From Variovorax dokdonensis (GTDB taxonomy: Bacteria; Pseudomonadota; Gammaproteobacteria; Burkholderiales; Burkholderiaceae_C), in assembly GCF_030316895.1 (NCBI RefSeq), contig NZ_JASZYV010000004.1, positions 124,001 through 188,000 on the forward strand: 64,000 bases of DNA, written 5' to 3'. The notes beneath the pieces were generated by a model, which was not told the origin of the DNA, searched no databases, and was given only the letters and a program-made list of their open reading frames with translations. Positions 8,139 through 17,500 of this stretch are shown piece by piece. The stretch's first letter is position 1; every line of letters starts with the position of its first letter. A program made the translations under genes and the position numbers.

Positions 8139-8746
8139 TCACTTTGCAGTTGGCCGCGTGCAAGCCAACGGTGTCTGTTCGATCACCGGCTTGGGCACGT
8201 CGGGCTCGGTGGCATCCATGATCTGGAGCTTGCATCCGGTGACGTCGGCCCAGACGAATTCAGCCGTGTAGGCATGACCGGCCTGCGGTGTGAAGCGCGC
8301 TTCCAGCGGCCCGCACTGCCCGGTTTGCTGGCCCGTGTAGCCGGCAGTCGTGGTGGCCCACGAGCCAATCGCCCGCAACTGCAGTGGCACGCCGGGGCGC
8401 TCGATTTCGTGCGACAGATAGCTCTCGGCCCCGCCGCTGCCCATGCGCGTGCACGTGAGATCCACGGATACGCCTGGCCTTGTCCGAAGTAGGCGACATT
8501 GCCAAGGGGCTCGTAGCGGCTGCACGCCTGCGGCGCCGAGGCAACGGCAAAGTGAACTGGGAAAGGGTTGCCCTTGGAGCGCACAACCAGCTTGGCGCTG
8601 CCGGGCTCGACTTCGCGAAGTTCGTCGTAGCCGCTTTGCTCGCGTTCGTGCTTCAGAGCGGCCTCGGGGTTGATCTCCCGGTAGGTGCAGCCGCCGAGGG
8701 TCAGCAGGCAGGCGGCGATGGTGGCTGTTTGAGCTGGGCGTTTCAT
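8139..8746 (-). pseudogene. frameshifted lipoprotein gene
   Basis: The first part begins at 8746 (MKRPAQTATIAACLLTLGGC) after a good AGGGAGAG site and has a lipobox (LTLGGC), then reads smoothly to GQGQAYPW. Near 8465-8475 the coding signal jumps to another frame, which continues from VDLTCTRMGSGGAE to the stop at 8139. A full product would be about 200 aa, secreted and lipid-anchored. I do not recognise the family. The break may be a true mutation or an assembly error. The gene sits in the debris field downstream of the cdi locus, so it could be cargo acquired with toxin modules. Confidence 0.65.
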
Positions 8747-8789
8747 TGTTCTCTCCCTGGAAAGCCGTGCCATTAAGGGGCACGACGGA

Positions 8790-9071
8790 TCATTGTTCGT
8801 CCATCTTTTTTCTTTTGAATTTGGCTTTTACCCATGCAACCATTTCTCTCAGGAACTCTTCGCCGGTATCGCCTTGGCCCATCATTTCCATTTGAGCCCC
8901 TATGCCAGAAATTCCTACGAGCACCAACCCAATCATCGCGAAAAAATACCAAGCCCACCCCACTTCATCGAACACATAAAGAGGGATAAAGATGAGCCCC
9001 AAGCCAGCAATGCAGGCAAAAAAAGAATATTTTGATTTCATTTTTTCCATGCGCTGATAATCTGCGCTCAC
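8790..9071 (-). CDS. small two-helix membrane protein, candidate immunity protein
   Basis: 93 aa from a GTG at 9071; a shorter start at the ATG MEKMKSKY (9050) is also possible. There are two hydrophobic helices (SFFACIAGLGLIFIPLYVF and YFFAMIGLVLVGISGIG) and a Lys-rich tail (KAKFKRKKMDEQ). Its start abuts the stop of the preceding open frame, as expected for translational coupling. The position directly behind an orphan cdiA C-terminal fragment, the small size and the lower GC suggest an inner-membrane immunity protein against a membrane-acting toxin, but no family is recognised. Confidence 0.55.
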   Translation of the reverse strand: MSADYQRMEKMKSKYSFFACIAGLGLIFIPLYVFDEVGWAWYFFAMIGLVLVGISGIGAQMEMMGQGDTGEEFLREMVAWVKAKFKRKKMDEQ

Positions 9072-9278
9072 TCAGCCGAGATATTCACCCAAAGCACGTG
9101 TTATTCCGGTGTCAACGGCTTTTTTGACTGACTCCCGCACCGGAAGCAGGCCACATCCAAGTTGGCACATTGGCTCGTCGGCATTGTTGTTGGTTTGCCG
9201 CCCTCCGCTTGCGAATTGGGTGCAGCACTGGAGTGCACGGTGAAGAGCAGTACCGAAGCTTGCGCATGATCTCGTCAA
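9072..9278 (-). pseudogene. possible C-terminal remnant of an orphan toxin
   Basis: An open frame of about 68 codons whose later part (CQLGCGLLPVRESVKKAVDT and on to GITRALGEYLG) looks protein-like and ends exactly where the two-helix membrane protein begins. It overlaps the stop of the orphan cdiA-CT frame at 9275 in a different frame, so the two could be parts of one toxin separated by a frameshift. Low certainty. Confidence 0.3.
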
Positions 9279-9637
9279 TAGGCTCGTTCCAGTCGTCGTT
9301 CATCGTCAAGTGCCTCGTCAACCTCCGCCTTCACTTCAGGAGCATCAATGCAGAAACTTGAATTCAATCGCTTCTCCTGACCAGGTTTCCCTCGATAGTG
9401 CTTGACTTGATTTCCACTATCCAATGCGCCCCCAACTCTGCAGTTGAACTTGCATGGGAGCGCAGCGTCAGCATTCTTGCCACCCAGGAAGTTCTGCAGC
9501 TCGGGGCTTTGGCCGATGGCCTCGGCCATCAACTCGCCCACCACCGCGCCGATTGCCCCAGGCGCGCAGCCGCCCTTGTCGCCCGCCTTGGCCGCACTTG
9601 GGAGATTGATAACGTTCGACCCGGATCTGCACGGCCG
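9275..9637 (-). pseudogene. orphan cdiA-CT module (pre-toxin junction plus unrelated tail)
   Basis: An open minus-strand frame of 120 codons, beginning right after the stop of the 189-aa gene. It starts with a 124-bp near-identical copy of the cdiA pre-toxin segment, encoding GCAPGAIGAVVGELMAEAIG through LGGKN. Exactly after GGKN it switches to a different 65-residue tail (ADAALPCKFNCRVGG to DDERRLERAY). No upstream secretion domains are present, so it is a stored or dead C-terminal cassette of the kind known downstream of cdi loci. It may be frameshifted relative to the next open frame. Confidence 0.7.
9474..9597 (-). repeat. 124-bp duplicate of the cdiA pre-toxin segment
   Basis: Bases 9474-9597 match 12560-12683 at 123 of 124 positions, the one difference being T at 9554. 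Homology ends at the codons for GGKN on one side and just upstream of AAKAGDKGGC on the other. It provides a ready target for homologous exchange of toxin C-termini. Confidence 0.95.
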
Positions 9638-10207
9638 CTAGCATGCGCTGATATCCGGAGGCAGCACTCCATCTATCCACTCGTACAAACCATGATGGGC
9701 GTTAGCCTTGACCGCCGCAATTAGTTCTGGCGGCCCCGCTATCGTCGTACTTCCCAATCCGTCTGCAGTTCGCAGTATTGCAAATTTAATGGGGTTACTG
9801 AAATAGAGGCCATTCCTCCACGTATCCCACTCCAATTGAGGGGACGACGTCCCAGCAGCAAACATCCACAGCCCAAGCTGCAAATCAACAAAGTCAAGGC
9901 GATTGGGCTCTTGCAATCTTACAATCAATAGTTTTCCGTCGATCGACATGTCCATCTCGTGCTTAGACGTGGCATAGATTCTAGTAATTTGGTTGTCCCG
10001 CAGCCATTCCAAAATGCCATCAATTTCGCCATCCAATTGGCCGGCGTTTTCAGAATAGACCGCCACCCACTGTTCACGCTCGATCGCCATCTCTGATAAA
10101 TGTTCGGCATCATCAAAGAGCGCCGCAAGCTGACGCACAAAGGCTGCATCGAACTGCTCTATGCAGAGCGACTCCTGAATTCTCTCCGGCGTTGGACGAT
10201 TTTTCAT
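9638..10207 (-). CDS. hypothetical protein, candidate orphan immunity protein
   Basis: 189 aa, soluble, no signal or membrane segment. It is acidic and rich in Trp/Tyr patches (LEWLRDNQITRIYATSKHEM, LQLGLWMFAAG, LEWDTWRNGLYFSNP), typical of polymorphic-toxin immunity proteins though not assignable to a family by eye. Start ATG at 10207 (MKNRPTPERIQES), with only a weak ribosome site. It lies in the lower-GC tract behind cdiA/cdiI and its stop is followed in frame by the orphan cdiA-CT module. Confidence 0.55.
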   Translation of the reverse strand: MKNRPTPERIQESLCIEQFDAAFVRQLAALFDDAEHLSEMAIEREQWVAVYSENAGQLDGEIDGILEWLRDNQITRIYATSKHEMDMSIDGKLLIVRLQEPNRLDFVDLQLGLWMFAAGTSSPQLEWDTWRNGLYFSNPIKFAILRTADGLGSTTIAGPPELIAAVKANAHHGLYEWIDGVLPPDISAC

Positions 10208-10268
10208 GGCTTTTTACCAAATCGAATTTCTTGAACCGATCAGTCATCGCCTGGTCGATTCCTATCAA

Positions 10269-10388
10269 TTATTTGAATGGCAGGCCTTCCGTCGCTGCTC
10301 GGCCGAACAACCACTGTAGTTCCTGCAGGAACCAACGCCCCAGCCGGGTGATCTCCACCTGCGCCCCGCCTGGCGCATTAGGTTCTCT
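10269..10388 (-). other. possible 39-codon coding remnant
   Basis: In the 230 bp between two candidate immunity genes, one minus-strand frame stays open for 39 codons and reads like the end of a protein (VEITRLGRWFLQELQWLFGR, ending GLPFK). It may be the last part of a lost toxin cassette; nothing else in the gap was recognised. Confidence 0.25.
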
Positions 10389-10439
10389 TCATCGATGGGC
10401 GTCAGGGCGTTGGTGCTGTCCTTGAGCTTCAACCGCCAG

Positions 10440-10772
10440 TTAAGGGGTCGGTTCGGCTGTTCTTTCCGGGCACTTTACATGTCTGACAAAGAATTTGTCC
10501 TCGCTTTGAACAACAAGCCAGCCAAATTTTGCGACGAATACGTCAGCGCCACATGTATGACAGTGACTGGGCCATCCTTCATATCTCCATTTTGAAATGG
10601 CGACGAGCGACGCCCCTTGCGCATAAGCAGTCCACTCCTCACGAGAAAGCCCCAAAAGACCTCCCACGTGTTGCGCATCATCTGAGTCAATTATTTCGTC
10701 AACGATTTCTAGCGCACCCTCGCTTGTCAGTCCGCCCATTCTCAATTCCTCGAGAAGACTTCGATTTTTCAT
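10440..10772 (-). CDS. hypothetical protein, candidate orphan immunity protein
   Basis: 110 aa, soluble, acidic. Begins MKNRSLLEELRMGGLTSEG and carries a Cys pair (HCHTCGADVF) plus a late Cys (HVKCPER) that could bind a metal. No recognised family. The ATG at 10772 overlaps by four bases (ATGA) the stop of a short upstream frame that looks like a protein C-terminus, consistent with a toxin-immunity arrangement. Size, GC content and position behind cdiI support a role as a stored immunity gene, but this is inferred from context. Confidence 0.55.
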   Translation of the reverse strand: MKNRSLLEELRMGGLTSEGALEIVDEIIDSDDAQHVGGLLGLSREEWTAYAQGASLVAISKWRYEGWPSHCHTCGADVFVAKFGWLVVQSEDKFFVRHVKCPERTAEPTP

Positions 10773-10894
10773 CTATCTATCCGCCATCCTGGAACCGGGG
10801 GGGTTGTAAATTCCACGAGAGTTGCACAATTGAATTGCTCGTGGTCTTCGAGCAGCAACGCTTCGCTCGCGTCCCGGCGCACGAATTCGGTCAA
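10769..10894 (-). pseudogene. possible toxin C-terminal remnant before immunity gene
   Basis: A 41-codon minus-strand frame (DASEALLLEDHEQFNCATLV, ending PPVPGWRIDR) directly preceded by a TAG stop and ending in a TGA that overlaps the ATG of the 110-aa gene. It looks like the 3' end of a protein whose start was lost. Confidence 0.3.
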
Positions 10895-11125
10895 CTAAGC
10901 ACCTATTTTTCTCCAATGACGCGCCGCGGGTATTTTTTATTGGCTCGACTGGCCGCACTTTGCCAAACAGCCGGTTATGTTAAAGCGCCTAACGGGCGAT
11001 TTACCCCGCAGTCCCTGCCAGGGCGGGCCGGGCTCGATGCCCGGACTGGACTGCTATTGATGCTCTGCGCGTGACGCGCCTGGCTTTGACAAGACTACCA
11101 AAGCAACACCGACTGCTTTTGAAAC
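10895..11125. other. intergenic remnant region
   Basis: No gene can be supported here. The tract includes an AT-rich patch near 10908-10942 and an imperfect hairpin at about 10980-11002 (TAAAGCGCC / GGGCGATTTA). It separates cdiI from the orphan immunity genes and is probably decayed module sequence. Confidence 0.4.
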
Positions 11126-11545
11126 TCAGACTGACGCTGACGCTTTTAGCTGAGAAACAATCAATTTCGCCATCTCTGTTTCAGCAGGCTTTTCCGACAA
11201 ATACGCATCCATCGCCCTTCCAACATAGTGGCAAAAATCATGCGATGTCATAAACATATCTGGGCTAGCAAGTTCAAATGCTGTCGGCTCTACGCGCACA
11301 TGGAACCGCGCATTCGCAGGCCAGTCTGAATAATATGGAAGTTCTCCAAGTGAGCCGGTATCACGACGCTCGATCATCCAACCAGGCTCTCCTTCCACTC
11401 CACCGATATCGTGTCCATCGATCAGCAAGCACGACAGCTCGTGCAGTCGCCCATCCATCAGAATGACGTTCAGGGCAAACTTGACCGCTGCATCTTGATC
11501 AGTCTGCGGATCTAGCCCCCCAAAAGCCTGCTGCAAATAGTCCAT
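11126..11545 (-). CDS. cdiI: CdiI immunity protein (candidate)
   Basis: 139 aa, soluble, acidic. It starts 11 bp after the cdiA stop with a strong AAGGAGC ribosome site, exactly where the cognate immunity gene of a CDI system stands. It has no signal peptide, as expected for a cytoplasmic protein that neutralises an incoming nuclease. The sequence (MDYLQQAFGGLDPQTDQDA; PGWMIERRDTGSLGELPYYS) is not assigned to a family by eye, so the name rests on position and size. Confidence 0.7.
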   Translation of the reverse strand: MDYLQQAFGGLDPQTDQDAAVKFALNVILMDGRLHELSCLLIDGHDIGGVEGEPGWMIERRDTGSLGELPYYSDWPANARFHVRVEPTAFELASPDMFMTSHDFCHYVGRAMDAYLSEKPAETEMAKLIVSQLKASASV

Positions 11546-11556
11546 ACCGAAGCTCC

Positions 11557-14500
11557 TTACTTGATTGGATGCACGTTGCCGATGAACGCGTTTCCATTTT
11601 TATCGACGTTGATGTAGGAACGGAAATTGACACCTCCCACCGAACTATCAATGACCTTGACCGTTGGATTTTTCAAGTACTGCGCCCAGGCCTGTTGGCC
11701 AGCTTGCTGCGCGTTATTTAGCATCGTCTGATCGCTAAACACAGCGGAGTCATATACGGTCTTACTACCAGAAACCACCTTCCCAGTTGCTGGGTTGGTG
11801 TAGGTATATGGAAGTTCATAGACACCCGCAGTACCGGTTGGTTTCAACGTGTATGTGGCTCCCACCGCATCCAACGAGCTTGTCGCGTTAGTAAGGTTAT
11901 GAGTGCCACTCAATTGACCGGACTTGGTAAACCCATCAGGGCCAATCATGTGGCTTGGCAAATCGGTGCGGAAGGCTAATCCCTCTGTTACAGCCGCTCC
12001 CCCCTTTGCCCCAACCTCCACCGCATTCGCCGCAGCCCCTCTCAGGTCCCGCAATGCCACGGTCAGTGCATCCACCGCCGGCTCGCCCACCTTGCGCAAG
12101 ACGCCGCCGCCCACAGGCACCAGGCCCACTGCCGCCCAGAACCTGCTGGCTTCTTCGCCCGTGAGGCTACTCCTTCCGGTAATCAGCTGAAGCACTGATT
12201 CACCCGTGCCGTAGAGCGGGGCCAACTCCAGGATCGTCTGGGCAAGTTGGTCGGCGCCCTCTTGGCTCAGCCCACCCTTGTCCGCCTGCTCCAGCATGGT
12301 GGCCGCAAACACCACCTTGGCAACTTGCTGGTCGATGCGGCGGAAGTCTTCAGCCGTGCAGTTGGGCTCGCATTCCGCTGTCAGCCGTGCGTTCTCTTGC
12401 GCTCCCTCCACATTGGCCTTCGCGCTTGGTGAGTGCGGAATGGCATTGTTCGCCGCCGCATTGGCCCCCGCCCAGTTGGCAATCGCAATCTCCTCGGGCG
12501 TGCCCCCCGCCAATGCGCCTGCCAGGCTGGCGAACAGGCCGGCCATGTACACCTGCTCGTTCTTGCCACCCAGGAAGTTCTGCAGCTCGGGGCTTTGGCC
12601 GATGGCCTCGGCCATCAACTCGCCCACCACCGCGCCGATGGCCCCAGGCGCGCAGCCGCCCTTGTCGCCCGCCTTGGCCGCACCGAGCGCGCAGCCAGCG
12701 ATGGCGTGCGCCATCTTGTGCGTCACGTCGTTGAGCACCTTGCCCTTGAGGTCACCAATGCCTGAGGCCACCTTGGCGCCAACGGTGTTGATCAGCGCCG
12801 AGATCAGTGCGCTCTGCAGGCCGTCCTGCAGGTCCGTGCCGTTGATCGCGCTTTGTATGAGCGCGGTGGCGGCCTGGGCTTGCAGGTTTTGCTGCAGGAC
12901 GGTGAAGAAGCCCTTGCTGCCCGCATCCACTTCCGACAGCCCCGTGGGCGGCATGCCCATGCCCGCGAGCACGCCGCCGGTGACGATGGCCGCGGCCAGG
13001 TTGCGCACGCTTTGCTTGGAGCCGAGCTCCTCCATGACCTTGCCCAGGTCGCCCTGGTTGTTGATCAGTGAGATGCTCGCCTGGCTGATCAGCGCCAGGG
13101 TGCCGGCCTGCACCGCGCCGGCGACCACGGTGCCGGCCATGGTGGCCGTACCGCCTGCCGCGGCACCTGCGACTGCCGTGCCGGCTGCTGCTGCTGCGGG
13201 GGCTGCCGCGAATCCCACAATCACCGCCACCAGCGCCGCGCTGGCCGGCCCCATCTGGCTTTGCTGGTCGCGCCATTGGCGGTGGGCTTCTTCCACACGG
13301 TTCCAGTGCGCGGTATCGGCCAGCGCGGGGTCGTTCATGATCTGGCCTACCCACTGCATGCCCGGTTGCTGGGCCAGTTGGTTCAGGCTGACGGTCGCGC
13401 CCACGTCCGCGACGACACCACCCTTGGCCTGGATGGACAGCTTGCCCACTTCCATGGTGGTGTAGTTGAGCGTCTCGTCGGTGCGCTCTTGCGCATCGGT
13501 GCCCACGACCCAGGCGTTGCCCGAGCTTTCTTGGGACTGATGGGTGTCGGTGGTGGTAACGGTCTCCAGCTTGAGCCGGCCTTCCGCCTCGATGTCCACG
13601 CTTTCGGCCTTGAGCTTGACAGCTGCCAGGGTGGTGTCGGCGCCGCTCTTGAGTTCGATGGTGCCGGCCTCCAGGGTGGTCGCGGCCAGACTGGTCTGAG
13701 TGCCGGCTGCGCTTAGGTTCTGGTAGTTGACGCCGCTTTTGTAGTCGTGCGTGGTCTGGCTGCTTTGCTGATCCAGCCCCGAGCGCAGGGTGATCTGCTT
13801 GCCGGCTTCCAAGTGCAAGGTAGCGTCTTCACCTGCGGCGAGTTGGGCCGCTTCGGCCTTGAGGTCGTTGCCGGCTTTGAGGGTGACGTTGCCCGCTCCC
13901 GTGACGCTGCTGCCGACCAATTGCGTCTGCATGTCTTCACGGCTGGCTTCCATCTTGAAGCCACTCCAGGCGAAGCTGTCGCGTCGACCGGTCTGGGCGG
14001 CGGCGATGTTCAAGTCATGCCCCGCCTCCATTGCCACACTGCCTTCACTGCGCACCTGTGCGCCGGTGAGGTTGATGTCGTGCTCGGCCTTGGCCTCCAG
14101 GCTGCCGCCGGGGTCGGTGACATACAGGCCAGCCACACGATCGACGTACTGGCTTCGCAGTTGGCTGCCAGTTTGTTCGGTTCCACTGGTGCCTTGGCTC
14201 TGGCGCACGCTGCTGGCAACGTTGATGTCATTGCCCGCGTGCAGGCTCAGCTTTTCCTGGGCGCTGATGTTGGCGCCGATGTTGTTGATGTCGTTCTTGG
14301 CATCCAGCAGCACCTGGCGCCCGGTGATCAGGCCACCGTCGATGTTCTGGATGTTCTGTGCGTCGATCTTGACCACATCTCGTCCAGCGACTGTGCCGCG
14401 GTTGGTCAGATCGCCGCTCAGGTTCATCTGCACCTCGCGGCCCGACAGCAGGGCGCCGCTGCCATCGATGTCGCCCGGTTTGACGCGCACGTACAACTGG

Positions 14501-17500
14501 GGCACCAGCACCTTCTGCGTGCCGCCGTCAGGCAAGGTGACGGTTTGCTCGACCAGCCAGACGATGTCGCTGGTGAGCTGTGCCATCTGCTCGGCCGTCA
14601 GGGCAACGCCGGGCGTCAGGTGGAACTTCTGGGCGAAGGTGGCGCCGTTGGTCATCAGCGCCTTGTATTGCTCTTCGTCGTTGCTGAACCCGTCCAGGTA
14701 GCGGTAGCCGGTGAGCTTGGCCACCTGTTCGTTGATCAGGCGCTGCTCGTAGTAGCCGTCGCCCAGGCGCTTGAGGGTGGTGCTCGGGTCTGCGCCCATC
14801 AGCCCCAGCAGGTAGTCGCTGCTGAGCCACTGGCGGTAGTTCGCAAAGCGCGGGTCGGTTTCGATGAGGTGGGTGGAATCGGGAACCGAGCGAAACAGAC
14901 TGGCCGTGGGCAGCGTAGCATCGGGCATGCTGGTGCGCACGGCCACGGACTTCGCGCTGGACGAAGCGCCCAGTTCGCCGCTCGTGACAGAGGTAGGTAC
15001 CTCCATGATGGGTGCGACCGGACGCCCGCCTTGTACGCCACCGGCGCCCTGCGCCTGCGATGGATTTGCCGCTTCAGATTTGTCGTCGATCGGGCGGCCC
15101 GCCTTGATGTTTTGATCGCCTTCGACGCGCCCGGCACCAAGCGTCACGCTGAAAGGCCGGCTTTCCTGCATGCCAACGGTGTCGTAGCGCCGCTCGTCGT
15201 CCGAGAACGTGTGGGTGGCAACGTAGCTATGGATGGCCGTGCCGTTGGTCTCGCGCGTGCCGTTGACGATGACAGGGTCGTTGGCGATGTTGGCGCCTCG
15301 CACAGTGAGCTTTCCACCGGCCAGGATGTCGCTCATCTCATTGCGCCCGGATGCGAGATTGATGTCCAACGTTCCACCGGCCACGATGCGAGCCGGCGCC
15401 GAGCTGGTGAGTACCGGTGTGGTGCTGCTGACGGTGTAGTCGAAGGCGTCGTAGGTGCCGAAGAAGTGCGAGCGTGCGCCCGGCAGTTCCCAGTCGTTGC
15501 CCGTGATCGTGTCGATGAAGCGTTTGAGCGCGACGTCAAGCTTGGCGTGTGCCTGACGGTAGGCTTGCCATTGGTCGTATTCCTCCTGCGTAACCGGATG
15601 GTCGAAGGGCACGAGGTCTTCGTAGCTGCCGCTCTCCGTGTTGACGATGCGCTTCCAGCCCGTCTGCCCGACGACGATGTTGGGATCGATCCAACCCGGA
15701 TGCGAAGCGGGGACATCCACTGGCGGCGGCGCAACGCCGAAGTCGGCCCAGATGGCGTCATCGCGCGGATACCAGGCGCCTGGGGCGGTTTGCGTTTCCA
15801 CTTGTTGTGCGCTGCCGGGATTGACGACGACCTGGTAGCTCAGGTCCGCGCTGTTGCGCGGCGACTGAAGGTAGTAGCGCCGGAAGCGCTCCAGCGGGTA
15901 TTCCTTGGCCGGCACCAGCAGGACGATGTTGGCGTTGTCGCCCGGCGACCTCGGGTCGGCAGCGTCGTGAGACGTGAACGACATCCAGCCGCCATATCCA
16001 AAGCTGCTCGTGCTGAACAAGACCTGATCGGCAGGGTATCGCCTGGCGTCGCCCGGCACGGCGTACTCAATGACCCGCTCGCCACCGCCGGGCGTCATCG
16101 ACCAGCTGACACCACCGTTGGTATTTGAAAGCGTCAGCGTGTCGATGCGCATATTGCCTGCGGATTCGATGCTGGCGGCGTGGTTGTTCAAGCTCAGCGC
16201 CGAGCCGGTGGCGCGGCCGTTGGCGTCGAGCGCGCCACCGATGGCCATATCGCCATCGCTGTAGATCAGCGCTCCGTCGTTGTTGTTCAACGTCAAGGCG
16301 CCAACATCAAGGCGTTCGCGCGCGGCGATGGTGGCGGCCTTCTGCTGCCCATCCACCGTCTCGGCCAAGTTGTTGAGCGTCTTGGCCGCAATGGACAGTT
16401 GCCCTCCATAGATGCGGCCGGTGCCGATGTTGGTCAGCTCGCCCGCGTCGATGCGTGTCGCGTTGCCGTCGATCAGGCCTCGGTTGGTCAGGTTGCCCGT
16501 TGCGCTGATGATGGTGTTGGCGCCGCTGATCTCACCCGTCGCGGTGTTGTCGATGTCCTTCGCCGCAACGTGAAGGGTGCCCCAGGCTGTGATGTCACCG
16601 CTGTTGGTCAGGCGCCCCTTGGTGCTCAGCGAGAGGTCGCCTGCCGACACCAGATGCCCGCTGTTGTCGAAGTCTTGCGTCAAGGCAATGTCGAGCTGCT
16701 CTCCGGCCATCACGCTGCCGTTGCCGGACAGGCTTGCCGCATCGATGGCGACATGGCCATTGGCGACGATGCTGCCGCCCCCATTGCCCACGGCGAGCGC
16801 TCGGTTGGCGTCGGTGCCGGCATTGCGCAACTCGACGCTGTTCCCTGCTTCGATATCGCCGCCGGCGTTGTCAACCAGCGCGCTGGCCAGGATGGAGACC
16901 TTATCGATTGCACGCACGGCGCCGTTGTCGTTCAGAAGCGTGCCGGTCGCGATCTGCACCTGATTGCCTTCGATGCCCTTTCCGGCATCGGTCCGCTCAC
17001 CGTCGGCCGCCAAGAGTAGGGCCCCAGCGGTTCTCGTGACAGTGTTCGAGTTGCGGACGCGCTGCGCCTCGATTTGAACGGCGCCGCCCGCGCGGATGAG
17101 ACCCTCGGTGTTGTCCAGCGTCGTTGCTTGTAGCTGCAATGCATCGCCGGACACGATCTGTCCATCTTGGTTGGTCAACGCGTCGACGCGGACGTCCACG
17201 TTCTGCTGCGCGCCAACAAGGCCGCCGGCGTTGGTCAACGATGCGCCGGCCAGGTGCACGGCGCCTGTGCCCGCGTCGTCTTGACCGATGATCTTTCCGT
17301 TCGTGTTGTCGAGCGCGTTGGACCTGGCGTCGATGTCAACGGAGCCCGCAGCGATCAGGCCGGATTCGTTTGAAACGCCTTGGCCGCTAAGCGTGACTGC
17401 TTTGCCAGACTGAATGGCTCCTGCCGAGTTCACGATGGCGCCTTGAACGTCGACGGCGGCATCGCCCTCGACCGACACGATCGAGCCATTCGTGTTGAGC

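Noticed and set aside
10988..11000. GCCTAAC sequence resembling an integron attC core
   Set aside because: No matching GTTRRRY partner is present at a suitable distance and there is no integrase; taken as chance within decayed sequence.
8043..11550. Possible insertion sequence behind the lower-GC tract
   Set aside because: No transposase fragment, terminal inverted repeats or target duplication was found; the tract is better explained by orphan cdi modules.
13747..16128. Long plus-strand open frame inside cdiA
   Set aside because: It is the mirror of the regular repeat structure of cdiA; the predicted protein has no domain and no ribosome site.
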